Assembly (NCBI GenBank): GCA_030680655.1 | Contig: JAUXUZ010000220.1 | Span: 1 to 24,383 of the forward strand | Source of the DNA: Phycisphaerales bacterium | GTDB taxonomy: Bacteria; Planctomycetota; Phycisphaerae; Phycisphaerales; UBA1924 | Length of the DNA: 24,383 nt | Direction: 5' to 3' | Shown here: positions 1 through 10,134 of the stretch, piece after piece | Position numbering within the stretch: position 1 is the first letter of the stretch | Layout: each line of letters opens with the position of its first letter | Position numbers and translations under genes: made by a program | Notes under the pieces: generated by a model | Seen by the model: the letters and a program-made list of their open reading frames with translations, nothing else | What the model was told of the DNA's origin: nothing | Databases searched by the model: none

Positions 1-182
1 AGGAAACGCGCGTGCCGGTGGTGGACGAGTCGGAGTGCGTGGGCTGCAACCTGTGCCAGATCGTCTGCCCCGTGCCCGAGTGCATCTCGATGGTGCAGGT
101 CGATAACGGCTTCCCCCCCACCACGTGGAACGAGGCGGTCGAGCAGAAGAAACCGCTCCGCCCGAAGAAGGGCGCGCACTAA
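1..182 (+). CDS. preA: Dihydropyrimidine dehydrogenase ferredoxin-type subunit, C-terminal end (PreA-like), partial
   Basis: Only the last 59 codons are in the window; the reading frame starts at base 3 and stops with TAA at 180-182. The fragment holds one [4Fe-4S] cluster motif, C-V-G-C-N-L-C-Q-I-V-C-P, followed by V-P-E-C-I-S-M and a basic tail. The spacing C-x2-C-x2-C-x3-C-P is the bacterial ferredoxin fold. In PreA-type subunits of NAD-dependent dihydropyrimidine dehydrogenase this domain ends the protein and passes electrons to the flavin domain that reduces uracil or thymine. The identification rests mainly on context, because the next genes encode the following steps of reductive pyrimidine breakdown. 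Another ferredoxin-ended oxidoreductase remains possible, since the catalytic domain lies outside the window. Confidence 0.72.
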   Translation, partial: ETRVPVVDESECVGCNLCQIVCPVPECISMVQVDNGFPPTTWNEAVEQKKPLRPKKGAH

Positions 183-193
183 CGTTCGCGTAG

Positions 194-246
194 AGCAGGT
201 TTTCAACCTGCTGTGTTGAGAACGGGACAGGTAAAAAACCTGCCCC
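194..246. repeat. Two adjacent CAGGT/ACCTG hairpins in the intergenic gap
   Basis: The 78-base gap between preA and the amidohydrolase holds a perfect 8-bp stem, AGCAGGTT (194-201) and AACCTGCT (205-212), with a TTC loop. A second, imperfect hairpin has CAGGT at 228-232 and ACCTG at 238-242 and is followed by CCCCACGCG. The same core with the CCCCACGCG flank recurs inside the M20 peptidase gene at 13644-13692, so this is a dispersed repeat and not a gene-specific terminator. Confidence 0.75.
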
Positions 247-260
247 ACGCGGAGAACACC

Positions 261-1130
261 ATGAGCAAGATTGTCCGCTGCGGCCTGATCCAGTGCAGCA
301 ACCCGATCAACGACAACACCACGCCGATCCCGCAGGTACAGAAGGCGATGGTGGACAAGCACCTGCCCCTGATCGACGAGGCGGGCAAGAAGGGCGTGCA
401 GATCCTCTGCCTGCAGGAGATCTTCAACGGCCCGTACTTCTGCCCCAGCCAGGACACGCGCTGGTACGAGGCGGCCGAGGAGGTGCCCGGGCCGACGTGC
501 GAGTTGATGGCCAAGTACGCCAAGAAGCACTCGATGGTCATCGTGGTGCCGATCTACGAGCGTGAGATGAGCGGGGTGCTCTACAACACCGCCGCGGTGA
601 TCGACGCCGACGGTTCGTACCTGGGCAAGTACCGCAAGCAGCACATCCCGCACGTGAACCCCGGGTTCTTCGAGAAGTTCTTCTTCAAGCCGGGCAACGG
701 CGGCTACCCGGTGTTCCAGACGCGGTACGCCAAGGTTGGTGTCTACATCTGCTACGACCGGCACTTCCCGGAGGGGGCCCGCTGCCTGGGGCTCAACGGC
801 GCGGAGATTGTGTTCAACCCGTCGGCGACGACCGCCGGGCTCAGCCAGCACCTGTGGAAGATCGAGCAGCCGGCGCACGCGGTTGCCAACGGGTATTTCA
901 TGGGTGCGATCAACCGCGTCGGCACCGAGGCGCCGTGGAACATCGGCAAGTTCTACGGCACCAGCTACTTCGTCAACCCCCGTGGGGAGTTCGTCGCGCA
1001 GGCGAGCGAGGACAAGGATGAGCTGCTGGTTGCTGATCTGGACTTTGCACAGATCGAGGCGGCGCGGTCGACGTGGCAGTTCTACCGCGACCGAAGGCCC
1101 GAGGCGTACGACGAGATCGTTGAGCATTGA
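261..1130 (+). CDS. Beta-ureidopropionase-like carbon-nitrogen hydrolase (nitrilase superfamily)
   Basis: This 289-residue protein is a nitrilase-superfamily amidase, expected to hydrolyse N-carbamoyl-beta-alanine to beta-alanine, CO2 and ammonia in the cytosol. The catalytic triad is visible: Glu53 in L-Q-E-I-F, Lys126 in Y-R-K-Q-H-I-P, and Cys164 in I-C-Y-D-R-H-F-P-E. The start is set at ATG 261, where the family fold begins (S-K-I-V-R-C-G-L-I-Q); an upstream in-frame ATG at 213 would only translate the hairpin repeat. The stop is 12 bases before the dihydropyrimidinase start, so the two are very likely cotranscribed. Related enzymes act on N-carbamoylputrescine or N-carbamoyl-D-amino acids, but the neighbours favour the pyrimidine pathway. 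The family is certain; the exact substrate is inferred. Confidence 0.88.
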   Translation: MSKIVRCGLIQCSNPINDNTTPIPQVQKAMVDKHLPLIDEAGKKGVQILCLQEIFNGPYFCPSQDTRWYEAAEEVPGPTCELMAKYAKKHSMVIVVPIYEREMSGVLYNTAAVIDADGSYLGKYRKQHIPHVNPGFFEKFFFKPGNGGYPVFQTRYAKVGVYICYDRHFPEGARCLGLNGAEIVFNPSATTAGLSQHLWKIEQPAHAVANGYFMGAINRVGTEAPWNIGKFYGTSYFVNPRGEFVAQASEDKDELLVADLDFAQIEAARSTWQFYRDRRPEAYDEIVEH

Positions 1131-1142
1131 GGAGGACCGCCC

Positions 1143-2615
1143 GTGTCGATCATTATCAAGGGTGGAACAGTCGTCACGGCGGAGGGGGAGCGGAGGGCGG
1201 ACGTTCTGGTCGTGGGCGAGCAGGTCGCCGCGGTCGGGACGGGGCTTGATGCGCCGGCGGGCTCACGCACGATCGACGCCGGCGGCGCATACGTGATCCC
1301 CGGCGGCATTGACCCGCACACGCACATGGAGCTCCCATTCATGGGAACCGTCGCGTCGGAGGACTTCTTCTCCGGCACCAGCGCGGCGGCGGCCGGCGGC
1401 ACGACGATGATCATCGACTTTGTGATCCCCGCGCCGAAGGAGTCGCTGGTTGAGGCGTACAAGAAGTGGCGCGGCTGGGCGACCAAGGCGGCAGCGGACT
1501 ACTCGTTCCACGTCGCGGTGACCTGGTGGGACGAGTCGGTGCGGGCCGACATGGAGACGCTGACGCGCGAGCACGGCGTCAACAGCTTCAAGCACTTCAT
1601 GGCGTACAAGAACGCCATCATGGTTGATGACGGCGTGCTGATCTCCAGCTTCATGCGTGCGAAGGAGCTCGGGGCGCTGTGCACCGTGCACGCGGAGAAC
1701 GGCGAGTTGGTCTTCCGCCTCCAGCAGGAGGTGTTCGACAAAGGGATCACTGGCCCGGAGGGGCACCCGCTCTCACGCCCGCCAGAGGTTGAAGCCGAGG
1801 CCGCGAACCGGGCGATCCGGATCGCCGAGGTGCTGGGTGTGCCGCTCTATGTAGTGCATACCTCGTGCAGCAATGCCATGGACGCGATCGCGCGGGCCAA
1901 GAGCGAGGGGCAGCGCGTGTTCGGCGAGGTGCTCGCGCAGCACCTGGTGATCGATGACTCTGTCTATCAGAACACCGATTGGGACAAGGCCGCAGCGCAC
2001 GTCATGTCGCCACCGTTCCGCTCCAGGGAGCACCAGGCGGCGCTGTGGCGCGGCCTGCAAGGGGGCATCCTGCAGACGACCGCGACTGACCACTGCTGCT
2101 TCTGCACGCCGCAGAAGCGTGGCGGCGCCGGCAACGCGGCCGTGAGCGATTTCCGGAAGATCCCCAACGGGACCGGCGGCATCGAAGACCGCATGAGCGT
2201 GCTCTGGCACCACGGGGTGCGGACGGGCCGCCTGACGCCCAGTGAGTTCGTGGCCGTCACCAGCACCAACACCGCCCGGATCTTCAACGTGCACCCGCGC
2301 AAGGGAACGATCGCCCCCGGCAGCGACGCCGACATCGTGGTCTGGGACCCCGCCAAGACGCGCACGATCTCCGCCAAGACCCACCACCAGAAAGTGGACA
2401 CGAACATCTACGAGGGCATGACCGTGACCGGTAACGCCGCCGTCACGCTCAGCCGTGGCCGCGTGCTCTGGGAGAACGGCAAGCTCACCACCGAGCCGGG
2501 CTGGGGCAAGTACATCGACCGCCCTTGCCATGCCGACTTCGCGTACGCACAAGACCTTCGCAACAAAGCCGCGGAGCCGCGCGGCGTCCAGCGCAAGCTG
2601 CCCTCTTCAACTTAA
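1143..2615 (+). CDS. hydA: Dihydropyrimidinase / D-hydantoinase
   Basis: This 490-residue cyclic amidohydrolase opens dihydrouracil or dihydrothymine to the N-carbamoyl beta-amino acid. The binuclear metal site is complete: His59 and His61 in D-P-H-T-H, the Lys156 expected to be carboxylated in F-M-A-Y-K-N, His183 in H-A-E-N-G, His239 in V-V-H-T-S, and Asp316 in T-D-H-C. Length and motif order match the dihydropyrimidinase/hydantoinase family. The start is GTG, supported by GGAGG at 1131-1135 directly after the preceding stop, seven bases before the start codon. The product is the substrate of the amidohydrolase encoded just upstream. Allantoinase and dihydroorotase are less likely because F-M-A-Y-K and the neighbours fit dihydropyrimidinase better. 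Confidence 0.93.
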   Translation: MSIIIKGGTVVTAEGERRADVLVVGEQVAAVGTGLDAPAGSRTIDAGGAYVIPGGIDPHTHMELPFMGTVASEDFFSGTSAAAAGGTTMIIDFVIPAPKESLVEAYKKWRGWATKAAADYSFHVAVTWWDESVRADMETLTREHGVNSFKHFMAYKNAIMVDDGVLISSFMRAKELGALCTVHAENGELVFRLQQEVFDKGITGPEGHPLSRPPEVEAEAANRAIRIAEVLGVPLYVVHTSCSNAMDAIARAKSEGQRVFGEVLAQHLVIDDSVYQNTDWDKAAAHVMSPPFRSREHQAALWRGLQGGILQTTATDHCCFCTPQKRGGAGNAAVSDFRKIPNGTGGIEDRMSVLWHHGVRTGRLTPSEFVAVTSTNTARIFNVHPRKGTIAPGSDADIVVWDPAKTRTISAKTHHQKVDTNIYEGMTVTGNAAVTLSRGRVLWENGKLTTEPGWGKYIDRPCHADFAYAQDLRNKAAEPRGVQRKLPSST

Positions 2616-2640
2616 ACCTCCCACGCCCGATGAGCACCTC

Positions 2641-4131
2641 ATGATCCCTCCATTCTCAGCCAAGAACTACGACCTGACCTCGTTCGCACCCGCCCGCAAC
2701 TTCATCGGCGGTGAGTGGCGCGACCCGTTGACGTCGACCCATCGCATGGACGTGATCAACCCGCGCCACGGCAAGGCGATGAGCACCGTGACGATGAGCG
2801 GGGCCGACGACGTGGTCGCCGCGGTGAAGGCCGCATCGGCCGCGGTCGCCGAATGGCGCGGCTGGCCGATGCGGGAGCGGGCGCAGGTGCTCTACAAGCT
2901 GCGCGAGCTGATGCTGACCAACATCGACGAGCTCGCGTGGCTGGTCTGCCACGAGAACGGCAAGGTCTTCGGAGAAGCCAAGGCCGAGGTTGAGAAGGGC
3001 ATCGAGTGCGTCGAGTACGGCTGCTCACTCCCCAACCTTGCCGCCGGCAACCAGCTTGAGGTGAGCCGTGGCGTGTCGTGCGAGGTGGTGTACGAACCGC
3101 TGGGTGTGGTCGCGGGCGTTACGCCGTTCAACTTCCCGCTGATGGTCCCGCTGTGGATGCTGCCGCAGGCGCTGATGGGGGGCAACGCGTTCATCCTCAA
3201 GCCGAGCGAGCAGGTGCCGCTGTCGTCGCTTCGGCTGGCGCAGCTGCTGAGCGAATCGGGCCTGCCCAAGGGCGTCTTCAGCCTGGTGCAGGGGGGGCGA
3301 GAGGTCGTCGAGGCGTTGTGCGATCACCCGGGCGTGAAGGCGTTTGGGTTTGTCGGCTCGACGCGTGTGGGCAAGGCGGTGTACGGGCGGGCGTCGATGC
3401 AGGGCAAGCGAGCGTTGTGCCTCGGCGGGGCGAAGAACCACCTGCTGGTCGTTCCGGATGCCGACCCTGAGCTCACGGCGGAGAACGTGGTGGCGTCGTT
3501 TGTCGGGTGCGCCGGCCAGCGTTGCATGGCCGCGTCGGTGCTGATCGCCGTCGGCGAGGTTGACCACATCCTCAAGAGCGTGCGGGAGAAGGCGGCCAAG
3601 ATCGTGGCGGGCAAGGACCTGGGGCCGATCACCAGCGCCGCGAGCCTCGAGCGGATCCGCGGGTACATCGACCAGGCGGAAAAGCAGGGCGCCAAGGTGG
3701 TGCTCGACGGGCGCAGCGCCGAGGGCGTCATTGGAGGGTACTGGGTCGGCCCGACGATCCTTGACGGTGTCACCATGGACATGCCGGCAGCGACCGAGGA
3801 GATCTTCGGCCCGGTGCTCTCGGTTGTGCGCGTCGGCACGCTGGAGCAGGCGATCGAGATCGAGAACGCGAGCCCGTACGGGAACGCCTCGTGCGTCTAT
3901 ACCACCAGCGGCGACGTTGCGCGCCGGGTGATCGCCCGTGTTGACGCCGGCATGTGCGGCGTGAACGTCGGCGTTCCTGTTCCGCGCGAGCCGTTCGGGT
4001 TCGGCGGGTGGAACGACTCGCTCTTTGGGCACGGCAACATCACGGGGTGGGACGGCTACCGCTTCTGGACGCGCCAGCGCAAGGTGACCAGCAAGTGGGC
4101 CGTGCAGAAGGACGCGACGTGGATGAGCTGA
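2641..4131 (+). CDS. mmsA: CoA-acylating (methyl)malonate-semialdehyde dehydrogenase
   Basis: This 496-residue aldehyde dehydrogenase is expected to convert malonate semialdehyde, or methylmalonate semialdehyde from thymine, to acetyl-CoA or propionyl-CoA with NAD+ and CoA. The nucleotide-binding segment includes P-F-N-F-P (about residues 162-166), and the nucleophile is Cys295 in G-C-A-G-Q-R-C-M-A. The segment L-G-G-A-K-N-H replaces the E-L-G-G-K of ordinary hydrolytic aldehyde dehydrogenases, which marks the MmsA (ALDH6) group. ATG 2641 begins the normal N-terminus; a longer in-frame reading from 2455 overlaps hydA and is not supported. The gene lies 25 bases after hydA and supplies the last step of the pathway. 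Confidence 0.9.
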   Translation: MIPPFSAKNYDLTSFAPARNFIGGEWRDPLTSTHRMDVINPRHGKAMSTVTMSGADDVVAAVKAASAAVAEWRGWPMRERAQVLYKLRELMLTNIDELAWLVCHENGKVFGEAKAEVEKGIECVEYGCSLPNLAAGNQLEVSRGVSCEVVYEPLGVVAGVTPFNFPLMVPLWMLPQALMGGNAFILKPSEQVPLSSLRLAQLLSESGLPKGVFSLVQGGREVVEALCDHPGVKAFGFVGSTRVGKAVYGRASMQGKRALCLGGAKNHLLVVPDADPELTAENVVASFVGCAGQRCMAASVLIAVGEVDHILKSVREKAAKIVAGKDLGPITSAASLERIRGYIDQAEKQGAKVVLDGRSAEGVIGGYWVGPTILDGVTMDMPAATEEIFGPVLSVVRVGTLEQAIEIENASPYGNASCVYTTSGDVARRVIARVDAGMCGVNVGVPVPREPFGFGGWNDSLFGHGNITGWDGYRFWTRQRKVTSKWAVQKDATWMS

Positions 4132-4161
4132 ACGGACAAGACGGCACCACTGTCTGGGTGC

Positions 4162-4195
4162 CACAGACTCCCCGGGCTTTGACGGGAAGTCTGTG
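4162..4195. repeat. CACAGACT inverted repeat, first copy
   Basis: CACAGACT at 4162-4169 pairs with AGTCTGTG at 4188-4195. Inside the loop CCCG (4171-4174) can pair with CGGG (4183-4186). The flanks GGTGC and GGTGG resemble the ends of the second copy at 4241-4274. The unit lies between mmsA and the aminotransferase and has no T-tract. Confidence 0.65.
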
Positions 4196-4240
4196 CGGTG
4201 GTTGCTGCCCGATGCCGACCCCCTGCCCCCGCCCCCGAAG

Positions 4241-4274
4241 CACAGACTCCTCCCCGGAGCCGGAGGAGTCTGTG
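4241..4274. repeat. Perfect 13-bp inverted repeat, second copy of the CACAGACT family
   Basis: CACAGACTCCTCC (4241-4253) and GGAGGAGTCTGTG (4262-4274) form a perfect 13-bp stem with an 8-base loop, followed by GCACCC. No T-run follows, so it does not look like a classical terminator. It is the second copy of the repeat at 4162-4195 and may affect transcript stability between mmsA and the aminotransferase. Confidence 0.8.
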
Positions 4275-4309
4275 GCACCCTTTGAATCTCAAGTGACGTG
4301 GAGCCTTGC

Positions 4310-5616
4310 ATGAACTCGCAGGAAATGGTCGACCTCTGCCTGAAGCACTCGCTCTTTTCGTGGTCGGCGACCGGGAAGGTTGACCCGCTGCCGATCGCGC
4401 GGGCGGAGGGTGTCTACCTCTACTCGCCAGAGGGGAAGCGGTGGCTGGACTTCAACAGCCAGCTCATGAGCGTGAACATCGGGCACGGGCACCCGCGTGT
4501 GATCAAAGCGATCCAGGATCAGGCCGCGACGCTGCTGTACGCCTACCCGGGCATGGCCACCGAGGTGCGGGCGCGGCTCTCCAAGCGCCTGGCGGAACTG
4601 GTGCCCGGGGACCTCAACACGTTCTTCTACACCCTCGGCGGCGCGGAGGCGAACGAGAACGCGATCAAGGCGGCCCGGCTCTTCACCGGGCGGCACAAGA
4701 TCATCGCGCGGTACCGCAGCTACCACGGCGCCACGCACGGGGCGATCTCGCTCACCGGCGACCCGCGCCGCTGGCCCAACGAGCCGGGCATGAACGGCGT
4801 CGTGCGCGTGATGGACCCGCAGCCGTACAGCTACTCCTTCGGCGGCAACGACGCGGAGGTCGTCGCCAACAACCTGCGGTACCTTGAAGAGGTCATCCAG
4901 TACGAGGGCCCCAAGAACATCGCCGCGATGATCATCGAGACGGTGACGGGAACCAACGGCATCCTGCCGCCGCCAGAGGGGTACCTGCAAGGGCTCAAGG
5001 CGCTGCTGGACAGGCACGGCATCCTGCTCATCTGCGACGAGGTGATGTGCGGCTGGGGCCGCACGGGCAAGCTGTTCGCCTTCGAGCACGGGGGGATCGT
5101 GCCCGACATCGTCACCATGGCCAAGGGGCTCACCAGCTCGTACATGCCGCTAGGGGTGATGGCGGTGAGCGACCGCATCGCCAACCACTTCCGCGAGAAC
5201 GTGTTCTGGGGTGGCTTGACGTACAACGCCCACCCGATGTGCCTCGCCGCCGCCGAGGCGGCGATCGAGGTGCTCATCGACGAGAAACTGGTGGAGAACG
5301 CGGTGCGGATGGGCGAGGTGATGCGCGGGCACATGACGCGCCTGGCCGCCAGGCACCGGTGCGTGCGGACGCACCGCAACATCGGGCTCTTCGGCCTCAT
5401 CGAGCTGCGCAAGAACGCCAGGAACGAGCTGCTCGTGCCGTACAACGGCGCCCACCCGGTGATGCCCAAGGTCGGCAGGTTCTTCCGCGACAACGGGCTC
5501 TTCACGCTGACGCAGGGGAGCGGCATCATGTGCAACCCGCCGCTGTGCATAAACGAGGCGGAGATGGCCGAGGCGTTCGGCGTGATCGACGGTGGGCTCG
5601 GGCTGGTCGACGAGGT

Positions 5617-5629
<13 letters not shown>
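4310..5629 (+). CDS. Class III PLP-dependent aminotransferase, probable beta-alanine transaminase
   Basis: This 439-residue fold-type I enzyme probably moves the amino group from beta-alanine or beta-aminoisobutyrate to a keto acid such as pyruvate, giving the semialdehyde used by the MmsA-like enzyme. The PLP lysine is Lys272 in M-A-K-G-L-T-S; the cofactor-ring aspartate is Asp243 in C-D-E-V-M-C-G-W-G-R-T-G; and the phosphate-binding stretch is G-G-A-E-A-N-E-N (about 110-117). ATG 4310 is preceded by GGAG at 4300-4303; a GTG at 4298 is a weaker alternative. A 178-base gap with two hairpins separates it from mmsA. Its 3' end overlaps the convergent permease gene by 13 bases. Other omega-amino acid transaminases share these motifs, so the substrate is inferred from context. 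Confidence 0.85.
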
Positions 5630-7170
<1,541 letters not shown>

Positions 7171-7278
7171 CGGCTGCGCTCCGGTGAGAGGAGGGACTCG
7201 CCCGGCGCATTGCTGCGTCGACGAGATCACCGAGTGTGATCGGTGGCCGGGGCGCGGGGACTGCAATTTGTACTTGCG

Positions 7279-7307
7279 AAAACGCCCCGGGCCAGCGGCC
7301 CGGGGCG
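7279..7307 (-). terminator. Rho-independent terminator of the dockerin-like gene
   Basis: CGCCCCGGGCC (7283-7293) and GGCCCGGGGCG (7297-7307) form a perfect 11-bp stem with a 3-base loop. Read on the minus strand it is followed by TTTT (7282-7279). It lies 36 bases past the stop of the secreted dockerin-like gene and before the permease start. Confidence 0.88.
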
Positions 7308-7342
7308 AATAACTGCCAACGGTACGTTAGAGATGAACTATG

Positions 7343-8839
7343 TCAGTTGCAGGGCCCGGAGTAGTACCAGTCGATGAAGACCGCCCAATCGTTGTTGTCA
7401 AAAACGCCGTCGGCTCCGGGCACGCCACCCTGTTTTCCGATGTCGGCATCTGGATACGCGTTGAACGTGTGGTCGATAAACACGGTCCAGTCGTTGTTGT
7501 CGAGGATGCCGTCGGAACCAGCTACGCCGCCTTGACTGCCACAATCGGCCGGGCAGGGCGCATTGGCTAGCCAGGCCTCATCGAGTCCGTAGTAGTCAGC
7601 CGCATCGATCACCCCGTCTGCGTTCCAGTCCAATTCAGGTTTGTACAACGCATCGGCGTAGGTAGCACCCCAAGCGACGGCGTGGGCTGAGCGATCATTC
7701 CAGTTCGTCACGCCGTCACCGTCATTGTCGCCACTTTGAGCGAAGCTGCCCATTGCGACGTCGATGGTGACGTCCACGGTCGTGTTGGCCGAGAGGGATT
7801 GCAGGTAGGCACTCACGGTCGGGTCGCTGAGAGTGAGACTACCGCTGGCAATGACAGGGTCGCCGTCGGTGTCCGCGAGCGGGACGTCAATTATTGCATC
7901 AAGCGCTGCCCCAAACGAGCCGGCGAGGCGACCGCCTCTGGCGCTGGCGCCCCACCGGCCGCCGACGAACATGGCGTAGTCGTAGCCTTCCATTTGAAGC
8001 ACGCCCGCGGGCGTGTAGACGCGGTAGATTACGCGGCCATGCCACCCGAACCGCGGCCATGGCCCAGCCGGCGGGTTGAGGACAAAGTCGGTGCAGAGCC
8101 CAGTGTTGGTGTCGATATCAATGTCAAGGGTGGTCGCCCCCGTTCCGGTTGCGCAGCGCGTCATCCGCACGTTGTGCGAGCTCACGGTGAGCCCGCTGGC
8201 GATCGCCGTAACCGAATGGGTGACGTCGTAGACAGTGTTGCAGCATTGAACTCCCTCAGTCTTCTGCTCATAGGCCGCAATAACCGCAGACGTGTCCATC
8301 ACACCGAGTTTTCGCGGCTGACACTGACCAAGATCGACATCTAGCCGCGACCAGTTTACGTAGGCCGCTTCGACGAGCGGGTAGAGGATCGGATTGGCCT
8401 GAGAAGTAAACGCTGCAGTAGCTCCGACGCCAGTCTCCAGGAGCGAGCCCGAATTCTCTTCGCTGGCCAATCCCAAGTCAACCTCGGTGCATCGCTCCGG
8501 GAATTCGCTGTCGCACGTCTTGCTGTACACGAGCGTCGCCGTGCCGACACCAAGGAGAGAGGCATGAGCCCAAGTGTCGTACCGCTCGATCTCCCACCCG
8601 TTGTACAGGGCGTTGACTTCTGCGTGGTAGTGGGATCGGATAACGACCTTGTCGGGGGCAGCGGGCAGCGGCGCGATACAGTTGGTTCCGATGTTCAGAA
8701 AGCACGAGGGCATCCTCCACGCCGGATCACAGTCGAAATCGCCACTGGCAATGACAATATCGGCCCTGACAGCAGATGCAGCGAGAGCCAGACCGGCCAG
8801 TGAAACAATGGCATGCAAATAGGACAAGTGCGAACGCAT
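7343..8839 (-). CDS. Secreted protein with C-terminal EF-hand/dockerin-like repeats
   Basis: This 498-residue exported protein has no catalytic domain I recognise. A signal peptide covers residues 1-26 (hydrophobic core L-A-G-L-A-L-A, cleavage after V-R-A). The middle region is cysteine-bearing and rich in beta-forming residues. The tail holds a canonical EF-hand loop D-N-D-G-D-G-V-T-N-W-N-D (371-382), a second one D-W-N-A-D-G-V-I-D-A-A-D (404-415), then two near-identical units G-G-V-x-G-x-D-G-x-x-D-N-N-D-W (437-459 and 471-493), ending in G-P-C-N. Such tails occur on many Phycisphaerae-type secreted proteins and probably bind calcium or anchor the protein. ATG 8839 has AAGGAGGA at ideal distance. 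The gene has its own promoter and terminator, so it is monocistronic. Confidence 0.85.
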   Translation of the reverse strand: MRSHLSYLHAIVSLAGLALAASAVRADIVIASGDFDCDPAWRMPSCFLNIGTNCIAPLPAAPDKVVIRSHYHAEVNALYNGWEIERYDTWAHASLLGVGTATLVYSKTCDSEFPERCTEVDLGLASEENSGSLLETGVGATAAFTSQANPILYPLVEAAYVNWSRLDVDLGQCQPRKLGVMDTSAVIAAYEQKTEGVQCCNTVYDVTHSVTAIASGLTVSSHNVRMTRCATGTGATTLDIDIDTNTGLCTDFVLNPPAGPWPRFGWHGRVIYRVYTPAGVLQMEGYDYAMFVGGRWGASARGGRLAGSFGAALDAIIDVPLADTDGDPVIASGSLTLSDPTVSAYLQSLSANTTVDVTIDVAMGSFAQSGDNDGDGVTNWNDRSAHAVAWGATYADALYKPELDWNADGVIDAADYYGLDEAWLANAPCPADCGSQGGVAGSDGILDNNDWTVFIDHTFNAYPDADIGKQGGVPGADGVFDNNDWAVFIDWYYSGPCN

Positions 8840-8942
8840 GGGCGTCCTCCTTAAAAAGTCCCGGGCGATCCCCGCCGGGCCGGACACCCATGTATGAAAC
8901 AGACTCAAACGCTCCAACGCGAAGCATCTGGCACTCGGGCAC

Positions 8943-8970
8943 ATTGTACAGTCGTTCTATGCAATGTCAA
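8943..8970 (-). promoter_or_regulatory. Near-consensus sigma-70 promoter of the dockerin-like gene
   Basis: On the minus strand TTGACA (8970-8965) and TACAAT (8948-8943) are separated by 16 bases. This gives a perfect -35 box and a -10 box one base from consensus. Transcription would start near 8936, leaving a leader of about 97 bases before ATG 8839. Confidence 0.75.
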
Positions 8971-9118
8971 TTCGGCTCGATCGGGGAGACTCGCGTTCAC
9001 CAGATCTTGGCAGCCTATACGACGCTGCGCTGAGCCACGTGCCTGTTCTCTTGCCGACTGGTGTTTGAGCCGCGATGCGGGCGCAAGCACAACTGCCTCG
9101 GTGGTGTGACCACCCACT

Positions 9119-10099
9119 TCAGTTCGTCGGGATCAGGAAGCTGTAGGTATACGGCCTGATGCTGGTCATGCTCCCCGCGCCTGTGGCCGCGTTGACGTCG
9201 TCGGCGGTTGCCGTGCGCCGCTCCATCTGAACGTAGTCTGAGTGTCCGTCAAAGAAGCCCATCACGGACTTCATGTTGTCGCCGTAGTCGCTCTTCCATT
9301 GACGGCCCATCCCGTCGTTGATCACGATCCACGCCGTCTGATCGGATATCACAACGAACTTCGAGGGATTGAACCCTTCGCCGCGCAGCTTTGAGTTCGC
9401 GCGGTCAATCGTCGCGACTGCCTGCGAGAAGTTCTCGTTATTGTTGAGCCGGAAGAGCGTGTGCCAGATGTAGTTCTGCTGATACGACGATCCTACTTCG
9501 TCATACGCGGAGATGCTGTTGTCCACAGTCAGCGCCTGCCCCTGCGCCCACCCCCTCCACATAGACCGCTTGTCCGCGGGCGCTCGCCAGATTTCGAACT
9601 GGTAGTTCTGCCTGGTTGGCGTTGCCTGATCCGCGGCGAGATTGAACGGTTCCGCTCGCGTCAGTTGCGACTCGGGCGATGTGTACGGCGTGAGGTACCG
9701 CCACTGCGGCGGGATGTCAGCGGCTCCGAACGCGGTGAATGTCTGGCTGCAGAACTTGCCGCCGATTGACCATGGCGCGTTGACCAGCTGCAAGGGGGGC
9801 ACGCCGCCGGGAATCAACGCAGGGTTCCGCCAGTACGCGTTGGTCATCCACCTGGGCCCGTAGAACATCGTCGATGGCGGGAATGTGTCTTTGTTCTCGG
9901 TGCGGTAGGTCTGCTGCGCCACAGTGATCTGTCGCATGTTGCTCAGGCTGGCAACCAGGCGAGCCGTGTTGCGAGCCTTGGCGAGAGCGGGGAGCAGGAT
10001 CCCCACCAGCAAGGCGATGATCGCGATCACCACCAGCAATTCAATCAGCGTGAAACCCGAAACCGGGCGACGGGCAACTCGGAGTGTGTCTGCGGCCAT
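9119..10099 (-). CDS. Prepilin-like protein 1 (type IV pilin/pseudopilin N-terminus, DG-motif C-terminus)
   Basis: This 326-residue protein has a prepilin leader ending in V-S-G, cleaved before F-T-L-I-E-L-L-V-V-I-A-I-I-A-L-L. The conserved Glu5 of the mature chain is present, followed by the long hydrophobic helix and L-P-A-L-A-K-A-R-N. The C-terminal part is not a classical pilin head; it resembles the large planctomycete prepilin-like families with a late D-G motif (G-F-F-D-G-H-S-D-Y-V). A prepilin peptidase should process it and a type II/IV-pilus-like machine should place it in the envelope; neither is encoded here. ATG 10099 has AGGA upstream. It starts 35 bases after small TM protein A, with which it is probably cotranscribed. 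The cargo or ligand is unknown. Confidence 0.85.
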   Translation of the reverse strand: MAADTLRVARRPVSGFTLIELLVVIAIIALLVGILLPALAKARNTARLVASLSNMRQITVAQQTYRTENKDTFPPSTMFYGPRWMTNAYWRNPALIPGGVPPLQLVNAPWSIGGKFCSQTFTAFGAADIPPQWRYLTPYTSPESQLTRAEPFNLAADQATPTRQNYQFEIWRAPADKRSMWRGWAQGQALTVDNSISAYDEVGSSYQQNYIWHTLFRLNNNENFSQAVATIDRANSKLRGEGFNPSKFVVISDQTAWIVINDGMGRQWKSDYGDNMKSVMGFFDGHSDYVQMERRTATADDVNAATGAGSMTSIRPYTYSFLIPTN

Positions 10100-10134
10100 C
10101 GTTTTCGTCCTGTGTGCGTAGATTGGTCAACGAG

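Noticed and set aside
3025..4311. Long open frame antisense to mmsA (428 codons)
   Set aside because: Arg/His/Ala-rich translation without domains; it mirrors a gene with clear catalytic motifs on the other strand. A high-GC shadow.
9101..9115. GGTGGT-GTG-ACCACC as terminator of prepilin-like gene 1
   Set aside because: The stem is short and no T-run follows on the minus strand.
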